From: Eublepharis macularius
Lineage: Eukaryota > Chordata > Lepidosauria > Squamata > Eublepharidae
Length of the DNA: 64,000 bases
NCBI RefSeq assembly: GCF_028583425.1
Contig: NC_072800.1
Span: 91,402,501 to 91,466,500, forward strand
Direction of reading: 5' to 3'
Both the position numbers and the translations under genes were made by a program. How positions within the stretch are numbered: the stretch's first letter is position 1; each line of letters starts with the position of its first letter. The notes beneath the pieces are model-generated. The model saw only the letters and a program-made list of their open reading frames with translations. It was not told where the DNA came from and did not search any database. Below, piece by piece: positions 20,447-32,857 of the stretch.

Positions 20447-23194
20447 CGTGCTGCAACTGGATCGCCCTTCATGACGGGAGATGAGAGCTTACGGTGTGTA
20501 TACATGGAGACAAAACAGGGTTGGAGGGTAATGGAAAGCTATGCCAAGATCTAAGCACTTTGTAGGGTACTGGCGACCCAGCTTTATTTCTATCTGTTTT
20601 GACATGGTTCCCTTCTCCGCAAACTGATTTCGGAGGTCCAGGCATATGAAGCCAAGTGCTTTTTGCGCAGGAGTAGGTGCTGATTTGGGGGGAGATGCGT
20701 CTTGCCTTAGCAAAAGCCATTGCTCTCTATTGGAAAGAATGCTGCTTCTGCCATCTTTGCCATCCTTCATAAAGCTGCTTGCTAAATAAGGAGCTGCTTG
20801 GCATGATGAACTCCTGGCTATAATCCAAATGATCCTCTCTCTACTGGCCTGCTTTGACTACTTTGAGAAGCAAGATCTGGAATAGCAGCTGTGCTGGAGG
20901 AAAAGCATGTTATCGAAATGTTAGAGCGGCAAAGTAGGGGATAGTGGCTTACTAGCCAGCACTGCTTCTTGAGCATAAATTGCAATGGAAATCCCATGGC
21001 CTGTCTCGTGACAATCCTAGTGTCTAAATGTGGCCTTTTTGAAGGAAAGTGTTTGCTTTCCTCCTGAATTTTGTAGCAGCTCTTGTGTGAATTCTTTGAA
21101 AGACGTTGATCTAGCCAGTCAGAAACATAAGAGTATCTTTTCCCCCCATATCACATATTTTATCTTAATCCAGTCCTCACTTTTTTTCCCCACTTACAGC
21201 CTTCGTTGTCTACTTTGTACACTATGAAAACCACTAGAGGCCTTCTTAAACAGTCTAAAGACACTGCTACCCGTTATCTTTCTCCTGATTTCTTTGTACC
21301 TCATGTCGGTCCAAAGACACCCTGTGGAGGCTGCTTAAAATCTCCGCGCAGATTGTATCCCAACTTACAGATGTGTTGTTTTGCAAGTCATCTTCTGATA
21401 GTGGGTGGAACCCTGTTGCCTTATGGAGCGTAATGCTGCTTAGACTTCTCTTGAACTGAACTGTAAGCCATTTTGGACTGGATTGCACCTCCCAGGAAAC
21501 CTACCTGTTAGGACATCATTCCATTTATTCTGCACAGCGGCTGTGGTGTTGAACCTGGCACAGTCTCCATGTAGACTTTTGACTTTTTAAAAAACCACTA
21601 GCTTGAGGTGTGTATTTTAAAAAAAATTAAAAAAATAAACACCAAATGGCAATGCAAATATTGGATTCCAAGTGACCAGTCAACAAAGATAAGGGGAGGA
21701 AAGGAAGATGGAGACGAAACTGAAACCACAACAGTGACCAAATGCATCAGCATCGGGGGATACGGATCCTTTGGCTCCTATTTTAAAACGAGGATTTTAC
21801 AAATTATGACATCGACACCACGGCTTTTCTTCAACAACACTACTTGGATCAGAAGTGGCTGGCTTATTTCTGGATAAAGTGCTCTTATTGGTGGCGGTAG
21901 CATTGGGTACTTCCAAAGATGGCACTTCTTTGATTCTCCAGTAGTAGCAAGTTCTCTAGTTTAAACTGCTGACCTGGTTTTCGATGGAAGCTGGATGTGT
22001 GACCTACCGTACGGTTTCCGTTTGCTTCACTGTGGCTGTGCAGCCTTCCAAGGACAAACCTATCTTTACCACAGCTTCTTTAAAATAAAAAAGTAGTAGC
22101 CACTTGTATTTAAGCTATATTCTTGTGCGTCTACTGGGAGGGGATGGAGTTGGTTTGTTTTGTATTCTTGGGAACCCACAATCCAGCTTTAACTTGGCTT
22201 TTTGACCTGCTATCTGGAGGGTGGCAGAGAGGCACAAGAATGGCATGCTTTCTCTCTTTTTGATTCAGGATGCTGCAGACGTGGGAAGACTCCACCTGTT
22301 GTATCTCTTTCAGAGGCCAGTTATAACAGATGTGAAACTCAAAGATGGCTGGTCCCCCTCCCTCCCCGCCTCTGGTGTTTCCGTATGGCTATGCACGAAG
22401 GACATTCTTTGACCTGAAATGTTCTTGGCTTCCTCGCAGGATGGAGCAGTCCTGAATATATGCAAATGGTTGTACCTTGCGGTTTTTAAGAATCAAGACT
22501 GAATAGAAACCTATTATTCAGTGTGGATAGATATATGCCTAAATATAAATATTGAACATTTATTTATTAAGCCTTTCAGAAGGACCTTTTTACGGTTTTG
22601 ATGTGGTATTGTGTCCAGTCCCCTCTCGAGAATTCGCTCCCTCTTTGCCCGCACATGTAGCTTAGTTCTTAAGTATCTCACCAATGTCTGTTCCCCCAGC
22701 AAAGTTGGGCATTACTGCAGAATGAGACATGCTACATTTTTCACTTTGAGGAATAGCTGAACCACTTGTCTTAGTCCTAATTCTTTGAAAGAATGGGTCC
22801 AGGTTGGTGCCTTCAAGATAGCCCCTGTTAAGTACCACAAATAATGTGGAGGCCAGCTGGATATTCTTCCTGTTTTACATGAAGGTTAACTCGGCCACCC
22901 TCTGCAGCGATTAGAAGCTTATCCTGGAGAGTTTTTAATGCCCGTGCAATTTCCCCTCCTCGGTACAAACAACTAGAGAGTTATTGGTCCTTGTTTCATA
23001 CTAGTGTGTATAGCAAGAGTTCGCAATTGAGAAGGCTGTGTGTGGTACAGTAGGGCACATCTGCTTTTTACCATTGGCTCCAAAGATTGGGGAGTGGTAG
23101 GGGACAGAATTCCCTTCTTCAAACATTTCCTAGTTCCTTTGGAATTCTGCTACCAAAGGCAGCTTGTATTTAAGGCCATTGCGAACCAGAAACT

Positions 23195-23545
23195 GTACAA
23201 CTGACTGGGTCTTTGCCTTCCATGGCAGATGATCGCAGTTGCCAGGTCCCCTTACCATCCCGGCAGGAGGCTGGGACACTGAAGCTTCCCTTTGTTGTGT
23301 ACCCAGCACGCTTCACTTCCGGTGATGTCACTTCCAGGTGCAGGAGGATGTGCACACTTTGCCACCAGCCAATTTGGGCCTCAAACTGGCCCAATTTGGT
23401 CTGTTTGAGGCCCAAATCGGCCCACTGCAAAGTGCGTGCGTGCTTTCAGGAAGGCGGTGCATTGTTGCGCCATCCCCAAGGGCACGCCCAGGAGCTCCGT
23501 TTCCATGCCTTTTTCTCCCACTGACCAGGCAATGATGATCCCATT
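23195..23545. repeat. Copy of the composite 'gtcacttcc' repeat
   Basis: 'cttcacttccggtgatgtca' and paired phrases 'ggcctcaaactggcccaatt' / 'gaggcccaaatcggccc' link it to copies at 480 and 40430. Confidence 0.45.
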
Positions 23546-23987
23546 TTGAAACTCTCATACATTATATAAGTTTATGCAGCAAAAGAGTATGCATTGCTGA
23601 TTTCTTTTGTAGAAAACGGCCTCCTTTCGCTGCAACAGATGCAGATTTCCAATCACTGCTAGGACAAGAAAACCCAGCTTTAGAAAATGTGTCGGCCGTG
23701 TGTGTCATTGCGTGTGGACCATGACTTAACCCGGGATTGTGTTCCAGAAGTGGCGTAAATAAGCTGAGTGAGCAGCCAGGCCCTGCTGGTATGAACATCA
23801 TGTGGCACTGGAGTCCTTGATAGAAATTTAGGACTTTGGAAAATATGGGTAAATTGAGTTGAAGTAGAAATGGCAAAATGCCCCGCTGGGTTGTGAAAAC
23901 CGCACACTGCAAACTTACTACTATGCAGTTTGCTCAGAAGGAAGTCTGTACTCCTTATGGCTTACTCCCAAGAAAGCGGGCCGTAGT

Positions 23988-24233
23988 GGCCGTTTCCCCA
24001 TGTCTTAAACATAGCCCCCCACTCACTGAATGCTGGCAACTTTTTCACGTGATTTCTGATGTCACTATTTCCAAAATGGATGCAGGCAGTTATGATTCCA
24101 TTTTCGGCACATGCCGAAAATGGAATCATAACTGCCTGCTTCCATTTTGGAAACGGTGACGTCAGAAATGGCGCGAAAAAGCCGCCAGCATTCAATGAGT
24201 GGGGTGCTATGTTTAAGACGTGGGGAAATGGCC
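23988..24233. mobile_element. Long-hairpin MITE, arms about 120 bp
   Basis: The left arm from ggccgtttccccatg and the right arm ending ggggaaatggcc are inverted copies. The centre is 'ccattttcggcacatgccga', with near-perfect pairing on both sides. The hairpin produces mirrored pseudo-ORFs. Confidence 0.7.
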
Positions 24234-27089
24234 AGGGTTGGATTCCGGAAGTCTATAACACCACATACTGAGTTTGATCGAAAACCGATTCTCTTGGTAA
24301 GGCCGGTCCTGCCATGAATCAGAGTGCAGCTGTCTTCCTTGGGTGGTAGATTTGCGGTAGCTATTAAAAGGCAACCGACTGTCAATTATTTTGTTCAATA
24401 TATTTTTTGCCACTGTGGAGGCACCATTCTAGATTTTCTGATTTGGATTCTGGAGTTCTTAGGTTGCCTCTGGTTCCTCGGTGGTAACCCAGTGGATTTC
24501 GCTGCAGAGAAGCTGAAACCCTGTGAATTAGTTTTAAAACATTAAAAGCCCATCTCATGTTGTTCACAGATGGGGGGGGGGAAGTAACATTTCAGTTTTT
24601 TTTCAAACTCTCTGAAGGATCTGGGAATCAGATTCACACGGTATAACATTTCGGGGTGTGATTGCCGTGATTTGAGGCTCTTGTGCAGTGGTGTAGGGGG
24701 AGCAGAAACAAACGGATGGGGAACACCTCTTACAGCTTGATCCTACACCGCTTCACTCGACAGTAAGCCCCACAGCAGGACTTACTCCTGAGTAAATGTG
24801 TGGCAGATTGTAGCTTTTGAGACAGAGGCAAAGGAATGAATGAACTACTGAGTGGGAAAGGTCTTTGTATTATAATTCGCGCACTGAAGCCAGGGTGCTT
24901 TGTGTAAGTATTTAAAAAGTGTATTTATGTTAATGCAAATATTATTACTTCCTTGTTATATATTGTAAATAGTAAGGTTTATTCTCCTGTGGCTGAAGTT
25001 ATAAATGTCAAATAGTAATGAGGCACATGTGTTAAAAGGTGTCGGCAGGTGTAATATGTATAGTTATAATCCTCGGGGTGAGTGTATTCTGTGACCTTAG
25101 CAACTCAAGGTGGCAAGATAGAACACGAGCTGCCATTTGGGGGGTGGGCAAAGAAATGAGTCTGTTCTCACCAGTTTTGTACCTTCTCCATATGCCTTAA
25201 ATTTAGATATATAAGCTGACGGGGATCCACAAAGCTGCTCTTGGAGAATCCAAGAGCTGCCTTATTCTCCATGGGGTCTTCAAGCTAACCCCATGCTTAT
25301 CATGAACAGCCCCTCTTTGGAATTTGTTTGCCACGTGAAATAAATGGGGACTCGGTATTTGAAGAAAGCTGTCTTCAATCTGTAGAATTGCATCTTGGCC
25401 ATAGAAGACGGGAAAGTCTTTAGTGGGTGAGAACACTGTTCATTCATGGCGGCCTGTTTACTAACTTTTTTTAGCAAGTGCCGAAGTTATAGGAAAGCCA
25501 CATCCTCTTTATGTTTCAAATCACAGATGCATGTTAAGTAGAGGCTGCATTGAACTTTTTGACCAGCTGTGTAGCATGTATCCATGTGAGGGAAAACACC
25601 TCTGTTCCTCATAACTGCAAAGCAGAGCTTGGAAGCATTTCCATGTGGTTTGTGAAGTCACGATTATGGATTCAGGAAAGCAGTGTGACAAAGCCATTTG
25701 TTCCCGCTTCAGTGGTGCTTCACCCTATCAAACTCCGAGGGCCCGTTAGCTCAACTGAGGCAGTTGAATGGATGCATGTGCGGGGGGGAAGACTGTTAGG
25801 GCTGAGAGCAAGTTCAGGCTGATGAGTACGTTGTGTGTCAAACGGGTCAATTTATATTGTGAATTCACCATTTTGGCTATGGAGTTGACTGTTGGTGTGA
25901 TAACACAGGATAACATTCTCTTAGTAGGCCCTGCGTAGGCTGCTTAGGTTGCTGTAGGCCCATAGCTGGAAAATGGACTCTGGCCAGACATTCCTGATCT
26001 TATAGACAATGTGGCAGGTGTAGTCTGAGATCTCTGTTGATTTGTCTTCCAAGGATGTGCTTCTATAAGGGCTTGTTCTTTAGCTAGTCCGCTCTCCATG
26101 TGCATTGAGGAGGCTTCAGGGAATGAGGGAAGTGTCTCCCAAACTTGGAGCTTGCTTGGAGTTTGAATTTTCACCATCCAGGGTGAAAAGAACGCTGTTA
26201 ATCTCTTCGAAAACTCACTTGGCAGTGAATCTGGCGAGGCGGGAGTAGAAAGCATGGAGCTGGATCCAAGGGATCTCCCAGGAAGGGCAGTGTCTTCTTC
26301 AGGTGGAAGAGGCATGTTTGTCCAGAATAAGGCTCCCTGGGATCAAAATCACTACATACTGCAGGTGGGAACTCCATTTCCAACTGTAAACCAACTGAGA
26401 AGGTGTCCCTCCCAAAGTATGATAAGAACAGATATGATCCAAGAGGCAGTGTGGGAGATCAGTTACAGGGGAAATAAGGGAGAAGGTGAACTCTATATAC
26501 TGAAGCCTTTAAGAGGTGTAGGGGGAGATGGAGGAAATGTTTCTTCCCTCCAACAATAAATTCCCTGTTTGAATGCCTAGGATAGTAAAATGAGGTGAAC
26601 TCCCCAAGTACCACGTGAAAAATGACTTTTCATCCTACTCTCTCCATTAGAACTGATCTTGTCCATTGTCCTCTTCGGGAGCAAAGGATGTTGAAGACAG
26701 TTGATTGTCTGAAGGGGGGAGGTGGAAAAAAAACCTGACTTTGTTCAAGCTAATACTGGAGGCGTGGGTTGGGGAGATTTCCAGATCCATATCAAGTCTC
26801 TCCCACCCCCACCCCCACCGTTCCTTCTGGGCCCCAACTTTCTTTAGGCCTCTTTGAGCGAATCCCTTTTTTCCAACGAAAATTCAGCTTGCTCATTACC
26901 GATAACGTGCCTTCTCAAAATTTTGAAAAGTGTGAGGACTTAACGCATTTTTGAATGTCCGTTTTACATTAAGAAACCAGAAACAACTGCCGATAACTCT
27001 AAGCCCTACTCATTGAGCTTGGCCCTCACAGATCAATTAAAGCTTTCACACATGCCTTACACATCACAGGCCCAAGGGTTTGGAATACG

Positions 27090-27482
27090 GTGGCCATCCT
27101 CCAGGTAGTGGCTGGAGATCTCTTGGAATTACAACTGGTCTCCAGGCCACAGAGATCAGTTTACCTGGAGAAAATGGCTACTTTAGGGGGTGGACTCTAT
27201 GGAATTATGCCATGCCAAGGTCCTTTCCAAACCCCACTTTCTCCAGGTTTCACCACCTAGATCTCTAGGGCCGTTTCCACACTACTCACCTTCTTCTGGA
27301 ATGGGACACATTGTCATGAAAAAAATGCAGAAGATAGCACCTTCTCGCGCGTGTTTTGCACGACGTCACGCAAAACTCACGCAAGAAGATGCTATCTTCC
27401 GTGACGTTCCACCCCGTTCTGGAAGAAGGTGAGTAGTGTGGAAACGGCCCAGGAATGTCTCAACTTGGAGCTGGCAACCCTA
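27090..27482. mobile_element. 'gttgcca' repeat, split by a hairpin MITE
   Basis: Left part 'catcctccaggtagtggctg', 'ccacagagatcagtttacct' and 'ggtggactctatggaattat'; right part 'aacttggagctggcaaccct'. An uninterrupted copy lies at 42649-42865. The insertion is 27268-27450. Confidence 0.7.
27268..27450. mobile_element. Hairpin MITE, 'gggccgtttccacac' ends
   Basis: 183 bp with inverted ends gggccgtttccacactac and gtagtgtggaaacggccc (one mismatch). The inner arms around 'gatagcaccttctcgcg' are also inverted. Same family as 33621-33803, 47192-47383 and a half copy at 57462. Confidence 0.75.
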
Positions 27483-27906
27483 GTTTGGAAGATTGCTTCA
27501 CCCCACCATGTTCCAAAATCCAGCTTGGGTTGAATTGCTTGACTTAAAAATGTCTGCCTGCGTCAATGTTTCAATGCCCATTCAGGATTCTTTCCCTCCA
27601 ATATTTTCCGATTCAATGCTTGTCTCCGATTCCCCGCATTCTCTCAGAGATTAAGTTAGTTGTGCACACTTGTGAATGCTGTTCCTTCTCGAAGGGTTGT
27701 GAGGAGCAATAATATATGAAGGATTTGTTTAGTATTTTCCTGAGGGGGGGAGGGGTTTAAACGTCTTATGGGAGCCTAAATTATTTTTCTCTACCTCATA
27801 TGTACAGCTTTGTAGGTATAAATCTGATTTCTTGAGTGACTGTGGAGAATGTATTTAAGTTATTTAACATCTTTGTATAACAAATGAGAACAAATGAAAC
27901 AATAAA

Positions 27907-28343
27907 TGTATTTTAAATTATATACAAAGCCTGGCGACTGTTTTGCTGTGGTGAACAGGGGGCATGTGTGCTTGTGTTTTTCACGACTTGTTTCTTTTGA
28001 GAATTTGTCTGGACTTAAGATACAACAGTGGTCATCCTTCTCTCCCTACGCCATTGCCAAATTCTAATAGAAATATATTCAATAGAAATCAAAATGAATA
28101 CTAGTTCTGCCAAGGACATAAAAAACATGGGAAATTTTGCCAAAGAAAATAATTGATGCGAAAATGGTCATCTTGATGCAGCACAAAAATTAAGAGACAA
28201 ACTTGTCCATCCCTCATTACAGAGCCGCCTTCTTTTGGCCAGATCCCGGACGCCGCTCCTTTCTCCTGACCTTCTAGCAACACACCCAATTATTTGTGTC
28301 GCCAATGAAGCAGGATTTTTGTGTTTTGGCATTAAATTGCAGC
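27907..28343. other. No recognised feature
   Basis: Unannotated sequence downstream of the last candidate poly(A) signal. No repeat or exon identified. Confidence 0.35.
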
Positions 28344-28346
28344 TGA

Positions 28347-28548
28347 GAGCCAAGCTACAAGTGACTCCTGACACAGGTTGGACACTTGTCAACTTCCCTC
28401 AAGTTTTGATGGGAAATGTAGGCGTCCTGGTTTTACAGCTTGGCTCTCAATTACAGCTGCAAGACCAGGATGCCTACATTTCCCATCAAAACTTGAGGGA
28501 AGCTGACAAGTGTCCAACCTGTGTAAGGTGTCACTTGTAGCTTGGCTC
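28347..28548. mobile_element. Fold-back MITE with 'gagccaagct' ends
   Basis: Ends gagccaagctacaagtga and tcacttgtagcttggctc, flanked by the exact 3-bp duplication TGA. Long inner arms ('caagttttgatgggaaatgt' and its complement) form a hairpin. Confidence 0.7.
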
Positions 28549-28999
28549 TGACTTATGGTGACTCCTTATGGGGTTTTCAAGGCAAGAAGAGGTGGTTCGT
28601 CACTCCTGCCCCTGCAGTAGCAATCCTGGACTTCTTTGGTTATCTGACCCTGCTTAGCTTCTGAGACCTGCAGTTTTCAGCTATGGAAGGGCGTATTTCC
28701 CTTGTTCTATTTTATTCTTGCCTTGTTTGTTCCTTCTTCCCATTTTAATGGAGGGTTCTTGATGACACAGGTACAACAGGGACATCTCTTTGTGTGACAC
28801 TCATTCAGAAGATTTGACACTTCAGGAATCCACGTCAGCAACTGTGTAATGGTTGCCCTGTGATCTCTTTTACTTTGTGGGGAAAAGGCCTTAGAATTGG
28901 TGGGCGGTTAAGTTTTGATTCCAAACAGTCTGAAAATGGGAACACTACCTAGTCTAGCAGCTAGTAGTCACTGATAGACCTATCCTACATGACTTTTCT

Positions 29000-29445
29000 C
29001 TAGTAACAGATCATTTTGTAGAAAAAGAGCTGGAGGAACTCATTAGCATAGCTCATTAGCATATGCCATGCCCCTTGCCATCACCAGAAGTGTGTCATTA
29101 GCATAACTGATTTGCATATGCCACACCCCTGGCATCACCTTTCCTGGCTGTTTTGGACCCAATCATGGCCATCCAGGACTGAAATTGGGCCCAAAATGGC
29201 AAAAGGGGCTGAAAATGGCCGAAAAGGGGCCCAAAATGGTCAGGATCAGGCCTCTGCTGAGTGGGAGAGTGATCCATTACCCATCAGAGGACTGATCCGG
29301 GCTGTTTTGCCCCCAATCCAGGCTGAAACGGGCCCAGAATGGCCAAGAGTCAGGTGGACAGGGCCACCTAACGTGATCTCTTTGGGGAACTGCCAGAACT
29401 GCGTTCCTGTACGTTCCCCCTCAAAATTAGCCCTGTCCAATACCC
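29000..29445 (+). repeat. Octamer-containing dispersed repeat, plus copy
   Basis: Starts near 'aaaaagagctggaggaactc' and includes 'cattagcata', an exact ATTTGCAT octamer ('ctgatttgcatatgcc'), tandem 'gggcccaaaatgg' phrases and 'ctctttggggaactgccag'. A second copy in reverse orientation lies at 56220-56625. The class is unknown. Confidence 0.6.
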
Positions 29446-29713
29446 TTTTAGAAAAAACCTTGCCACAACTGCAATACATCTAGGTCAAGATTTTGCCCTT
29501 TGGGGGGCATTGTCTTACCGATGCATGCACACGAGAGCATTGTTAACGCTGGCTGAAAACTGTAACAAATGGCACAGACAGTACTCTGTATGGAAGCAGC
29601 GATGGTGAACCCCCATTTTGGAAACGAGCAGTTTGTGCAGACTACAAAACATGAGAGGGATCTTTGGAATGTGTCCAGCTGCAAGGAAGGTAAAAGGTGT
29701 CCTACAGTCTAGG

Positions 29714-29935
29714 TTAGAATCGTAGGGTTGGAAGGGATCTCTAGGGTCATCTAGTCCAACCCCCTGTAAAGTGCAGGAAATCCCAAATACCTACCTGCCC
29801 CACACAATGACCCTTTTCCCATGCCCAGCAGATGCCAAAACTCCATCCGGACCCCTAGCCAAACTGGCCTGGGGAAATTTTACTACCTGACTCCAATCTA
29901 ACCTGAGGTTAGATGCCTCTAAGAGCCAATCCCAT
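29714..29935 (-). mobile_element. CR1 LINE 3' end
   Basis: 'tagggttggaagggatctct' and 'catctagtccaaccccctg' are the reverse complement of the CR1 3' end. No coding part retained. Confidence 0.75.
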
Positions 29936-30488
29936 CCAATCTAGTGGGGTATCCCGATGTTTCGCATGTTTATGCATGAGTTCTTCTGGGTTCGATGAGG
30001 TGTGTGCCTTAATGTGCATAAGAGTGTGTGTTGAATCGCCACCATTTTTGGTGGCGGCGTGTGGGCACATTATATGTGTGGTGGAGGAGAGATGAGCTGG
30101 TAGTTAAGAAGCATCTCTAGTAAGGCATGCTTTAAAAACATTCACAGTGAAAGGCGGTCAGGCTCATTCCGAATGCTTGACTGCAAATCCCTTGCTATGG
30201 AGGTGTATTTAAGCAAGGCATTAATCTGGAAGAGTGGCGTGCTCCCCCCCGCCCCATCCTCGCTCGCTCCCTCAACAATACAATGCCTTTATTTTTACTT
30301 TGAATCTTTTAAGCCTAGGAGGGGAACACCTCTCTCTTCTGTCTGAACAGGGTTTTGGCAATGTGAGCCTCTGGCTGCAGAGGCATTAAATGCTCTTCTG
30401 TTCCACAAAATACAGTGAGATTTCCTTTTTGCTTTTTAAAAAATGCAGCAGCATTCTCAATGCAAATATGGAGTACCTCAAGCCTCAT

Positions 30489-30694
30489 ATCCAGAGGAGT
30501 CAGCCGTGTTAGTCTGTAATTGCAAAATAGTAGAGTCTGGTAGCACCTTTAAGACTAACCAACTTTATTGCATAAGCTTTCAAGAACCACCGCTCTCTTC
30601 ATCAGATGCATCTGACGAAGAGAGCTGTGGTTCTCGAAAGCTTATGCTACAATAAAGTTGGTTAGTCTTAAAGGTGCTACTGGACTCTTTACAA
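30489..30694. mobile_element. PLE-type fold-back element
   Basis: Inverted arms each carry 'aagactaaccaactttattg' or its complement. Flanks tcaagcctcat (30478-30488) and tcaagccttat (30695-30705) match at 10 of 11. Both arms carry a hammerhead-like core: plus 30612-30650 and minus 30570-30605 (there CTGATGA). Confidence 0.8.
30612..30650 (+). ncRNA. Hammerhead-ribozyme-like motif
   Basis: CTGACGA, one extra A, stem II GAGA pairing with TCTC, then GAAA. A 2-bp stem III with loop (GC-TTAT-GC) follows, then TA, giving a C-U-A cleavage triplet of the NUH type. All conserved core boxes are intact. The same layout occurs at 32858-32895 and on the minus strand at 49024-49059. Confidence 0.65.
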
Positions 30695-30870
30695 TCAAGC
30701 CTTATAGTGATTATGGGTTCTTTGCGGTAACTGGGCTGCTGCTGCTCTGAAACAGCTGGGCAGAGTAGAGTTTGGGATGCTTATTTTAAAAAAAAAACCC
30801 GAATACACATATACCAAGGAGACTAAACTTACCCATTGCTCTATGGTGCAAGGGAAGAGTGTTGGAAACC

Positions 30871-30895
30871 GTGTGTGTGTGTGTGTGTGTGTGTG
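30871..30895. repeat. (TG)n microsatellite
   Basis: Simple dinucleotide run. Confidence 0.9.
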
Positions 30896-30902
30896 GTGGG
30901 GA

Positions 30903-31137
30903 GGAGCCAGTGTAGCGCAGTGGTTAATATGTTAAACTATATTTAGGTGGGTAGCTGTGTTGGTAGAACATCATGATTTAAGTCCACTGGTATCATGGAG
31001 TCCAACAAGATTTTCAGGGTAGAAGCTTTCGAGAGTCAGAGCTCCCTTCTTCACCTGGCAAAGGGAGCTCTAGCTCTTGAAAGCTTACACCCTGAAAATT
31101 TTGTGTTAAGCTATGTTGATGTGAAGTTTGGGTTCAA
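30903..31137 (+). mobile_element. SINE head interrupted by a PLE-type fold-back element
   Basis: 'gagccagtgtagcgcagtgg' is a SINE A-box head. It is interrupted at 30941-31103 by a fold-back element flanked by tgttaaactat and tgttaagctat (10 of 11), and resumes with 'tgaagtttgggttcaaatgg' (B-box-like). The fold-back copy has two degraded ribozyme cores. Confidence 0.65.
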
Positions 31138-31712
31138 ATGGTGGTGAGGGATCTGGAGAACAAATCCTATGAGGAAAGGTTGATGGAGCTCGGTGTGTTT
31201 AGCCTGGAAAGGAGATGACGGAGAGGTGAGATGATCACCATCTTCAAGTACTTGAAGGGCAGTCATATAGAGGATGGCGCGGAGTTGTTTTCTGCTGCCC
31301 CAGAAGGTAGGACCAGAACCAACGGGTTGAAATTAAATCAAAAGAGTTTTCAACTAAACATTAGGAAGAACTTCCTGACAGAGCGGTCCCTCAGTGGAAC
31401 AGGCTTCCTCAGGAGGTTGTGGGCTCTCCTTCTTTGGAGGCTTTTAAGCAGAGGCTAGATGACCATCTGACAGCAATGCTGATTCTGTGAACCTGGGCAG
31501 ATCATGGGGGGGGCAGGAAGGGTTACATCAGGGCTTAGTTCTCATGGCCCCTTCTTACATGCCCAGGGTAATGCCGATTGCCATCTTGGGGTCAGGTAGC
31601 AATTTTCCCCAAGCCAGTTTGGCTAGGGATCCTGACGGTGTTTTGCCATCTTCTGGGCATGGAGAAGGGGTCACTGGGGGTGTGGGAGGGGGTGGTAATT
31701 GTAAATTTCCTG

Positions 31713-31751
<39 letters not shown>

Positions 31752-32068
31752 TAATAACAACATTCAATTTATATACCGCCTTTCAGGACAACTTAACACC
31801 CACTCAGAGCACCCACTTCTAGGAGCTCTCTCAGCCCCACAACAAACACCCTGTGAGGGGGGTGGGGCTGAGAGAGCTCCTAGAAGCTGTGATTGACCCA
31901 CGGTCAACCAGCTGGCTTCAGGTGGAGGAGTGCGGAATCACACCCGGCTCTCCAGATTAGAGTCCTGCCGCTCTTAACCACTACACCAAACTGGCTGTCA
32001 TTGTGCAGGAGGTTGGACTAGATGACCCTGGAGGTGCCTTCCAACCGTATTATTCTGTTCTATGAAAT
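31138..32068 (+). mobile_element. CR1 LINE 3' end, interrupted by a SINE
   Basis: The plus strand encodes decayed CR1 ORF2 C-terminus: ITIFKYLKGSHIEDGAELF..., then LNIRKNFLTERSLSGTGFLRRL. The 3' UTR runs to 31714, is broken by a reversed SINE (31715-31997), and resumes with 'ttgtgcaggaggttggacta', ending near 32068 ('tattctgttctatgaaat'). Confidence 0.85.
31715..31997 (-). mobile_element. tRNA-derived SINE, (ATC)n tail, inserted in CR1
   Basis: Reverse orientation with tail (CAT)n at 31713-31750, 'atataccgcctttcaggaca', 'ccagctggcttcaggtggag' and the head 'taaccactacaccaaactgg'. It splits the CR1 3' UTR at 'tttcctgcat'. Confidence 0.85.
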
Positions 32069-32235
32069 ATGCACCTTGCAATGGAACTCAATGGCCAGTT
32101 ATTCTCAGCCCAGCCTCCCTTACAGGATTGCTTTGAGGATAAATGGAGAAGCAATCATAAACGTTGCCCTGCACTCCCTAGAAGGGTTTAGGTTAAAGAT
32201 GCGTTAGATTAAGAGTCTGTGTGTGTGTGTGTTGG

Positions 32236-32590
32236 GGGGATTTATTTATTTGAAATATTTATTAGTTGCCTTTTCCAAGGGTGTTCGATGCGGCTTACAA
32301 AATGAAATATAAGCATAAAATAATTAAAACAGAGTTAAAACCCAGCCCCCTGTCCTAAATAAAGCAGTCCTCAGCTTTGCCCTGAGGCTAGGGAATGAGG
32401 AGGCCTGGAGCACCTCCCTGGAGAGATTGTTCCATGGTCATGGGGCCGCCACCAAAAAGACCCTCTCCCATGTACCCACCAACCAAACTTCTTTGGTTGA
32501 TGGGATGGTCAGGAGAGCCTCTTCCCGCGATTTCAACTCCACGGCAGGAATGTATGGGAGAAGACAGGCCTTCAGCTACTATGCTTCAAA
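32236..32590 (-). mobile_element. L2-like LINE 3' end
   Basis: On the minus strand the DNA reads a decayed RVFLVAAPxPWNNLSREVLQA...LRAKLRTALF (one stop), matching the C-terminal signature of L2-type ORF2. The 3' tail at 32236-32300 is TTTATTTATTT-rich. Confidence 0.7.
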
Positions 32591-32599
32591 GCCATGCGG

Positions 32600-32720
32600 G
32601 GTTCCTGGCAAGGTGCAATGACGTCACTTCCAGGAAGTGACATCACACCAGCAGTGGCCATGCTCCTGTGGTTTGCGCAGGACCAATTCAACCCGTTTGG
32701 GGCCAAAAGCCCTCCATATC
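32600..32720. repeat. Composite repeat fragment
   Basis: 'gacgtcacttccaggaagtg' palindrome with flanking phrases shared with 40520-40600. Confidence 0.45.
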
Positions 32721-32857
32721 CTCTGATTTACATTCTCTGGTATATGGTACAGGTAAAATAGAAAAGAAGCTATTTTATGTCTCCCAGAGACATGGATTCG
32801 CAAGCAAGGAATCAAAATGGCAGCCACTTTTGTGTACTGGCAAAGCCACTTTTGCAT

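Larger units (their letters stand above)
20447..27906 (+). other. Probable WNT9A 3' UTR and downstream, repeat-poor
   Basis: No coding exon was recognised. Candidate poly(A) signals: aataaa at 21634, 22084 and 27901, the last followed within 60 bp by GT-rich 'ctgttttgctgtggtg'. An AU-rich 'acatttatttattaag' is near 22556. Embedded elements: the composite repeat at 23195-23545, a hairpin at 23988-24233 and the nested pair at 27090-27482. The true end of the transcript cannot be fixed from sequence alone. Confidence 0.4.
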
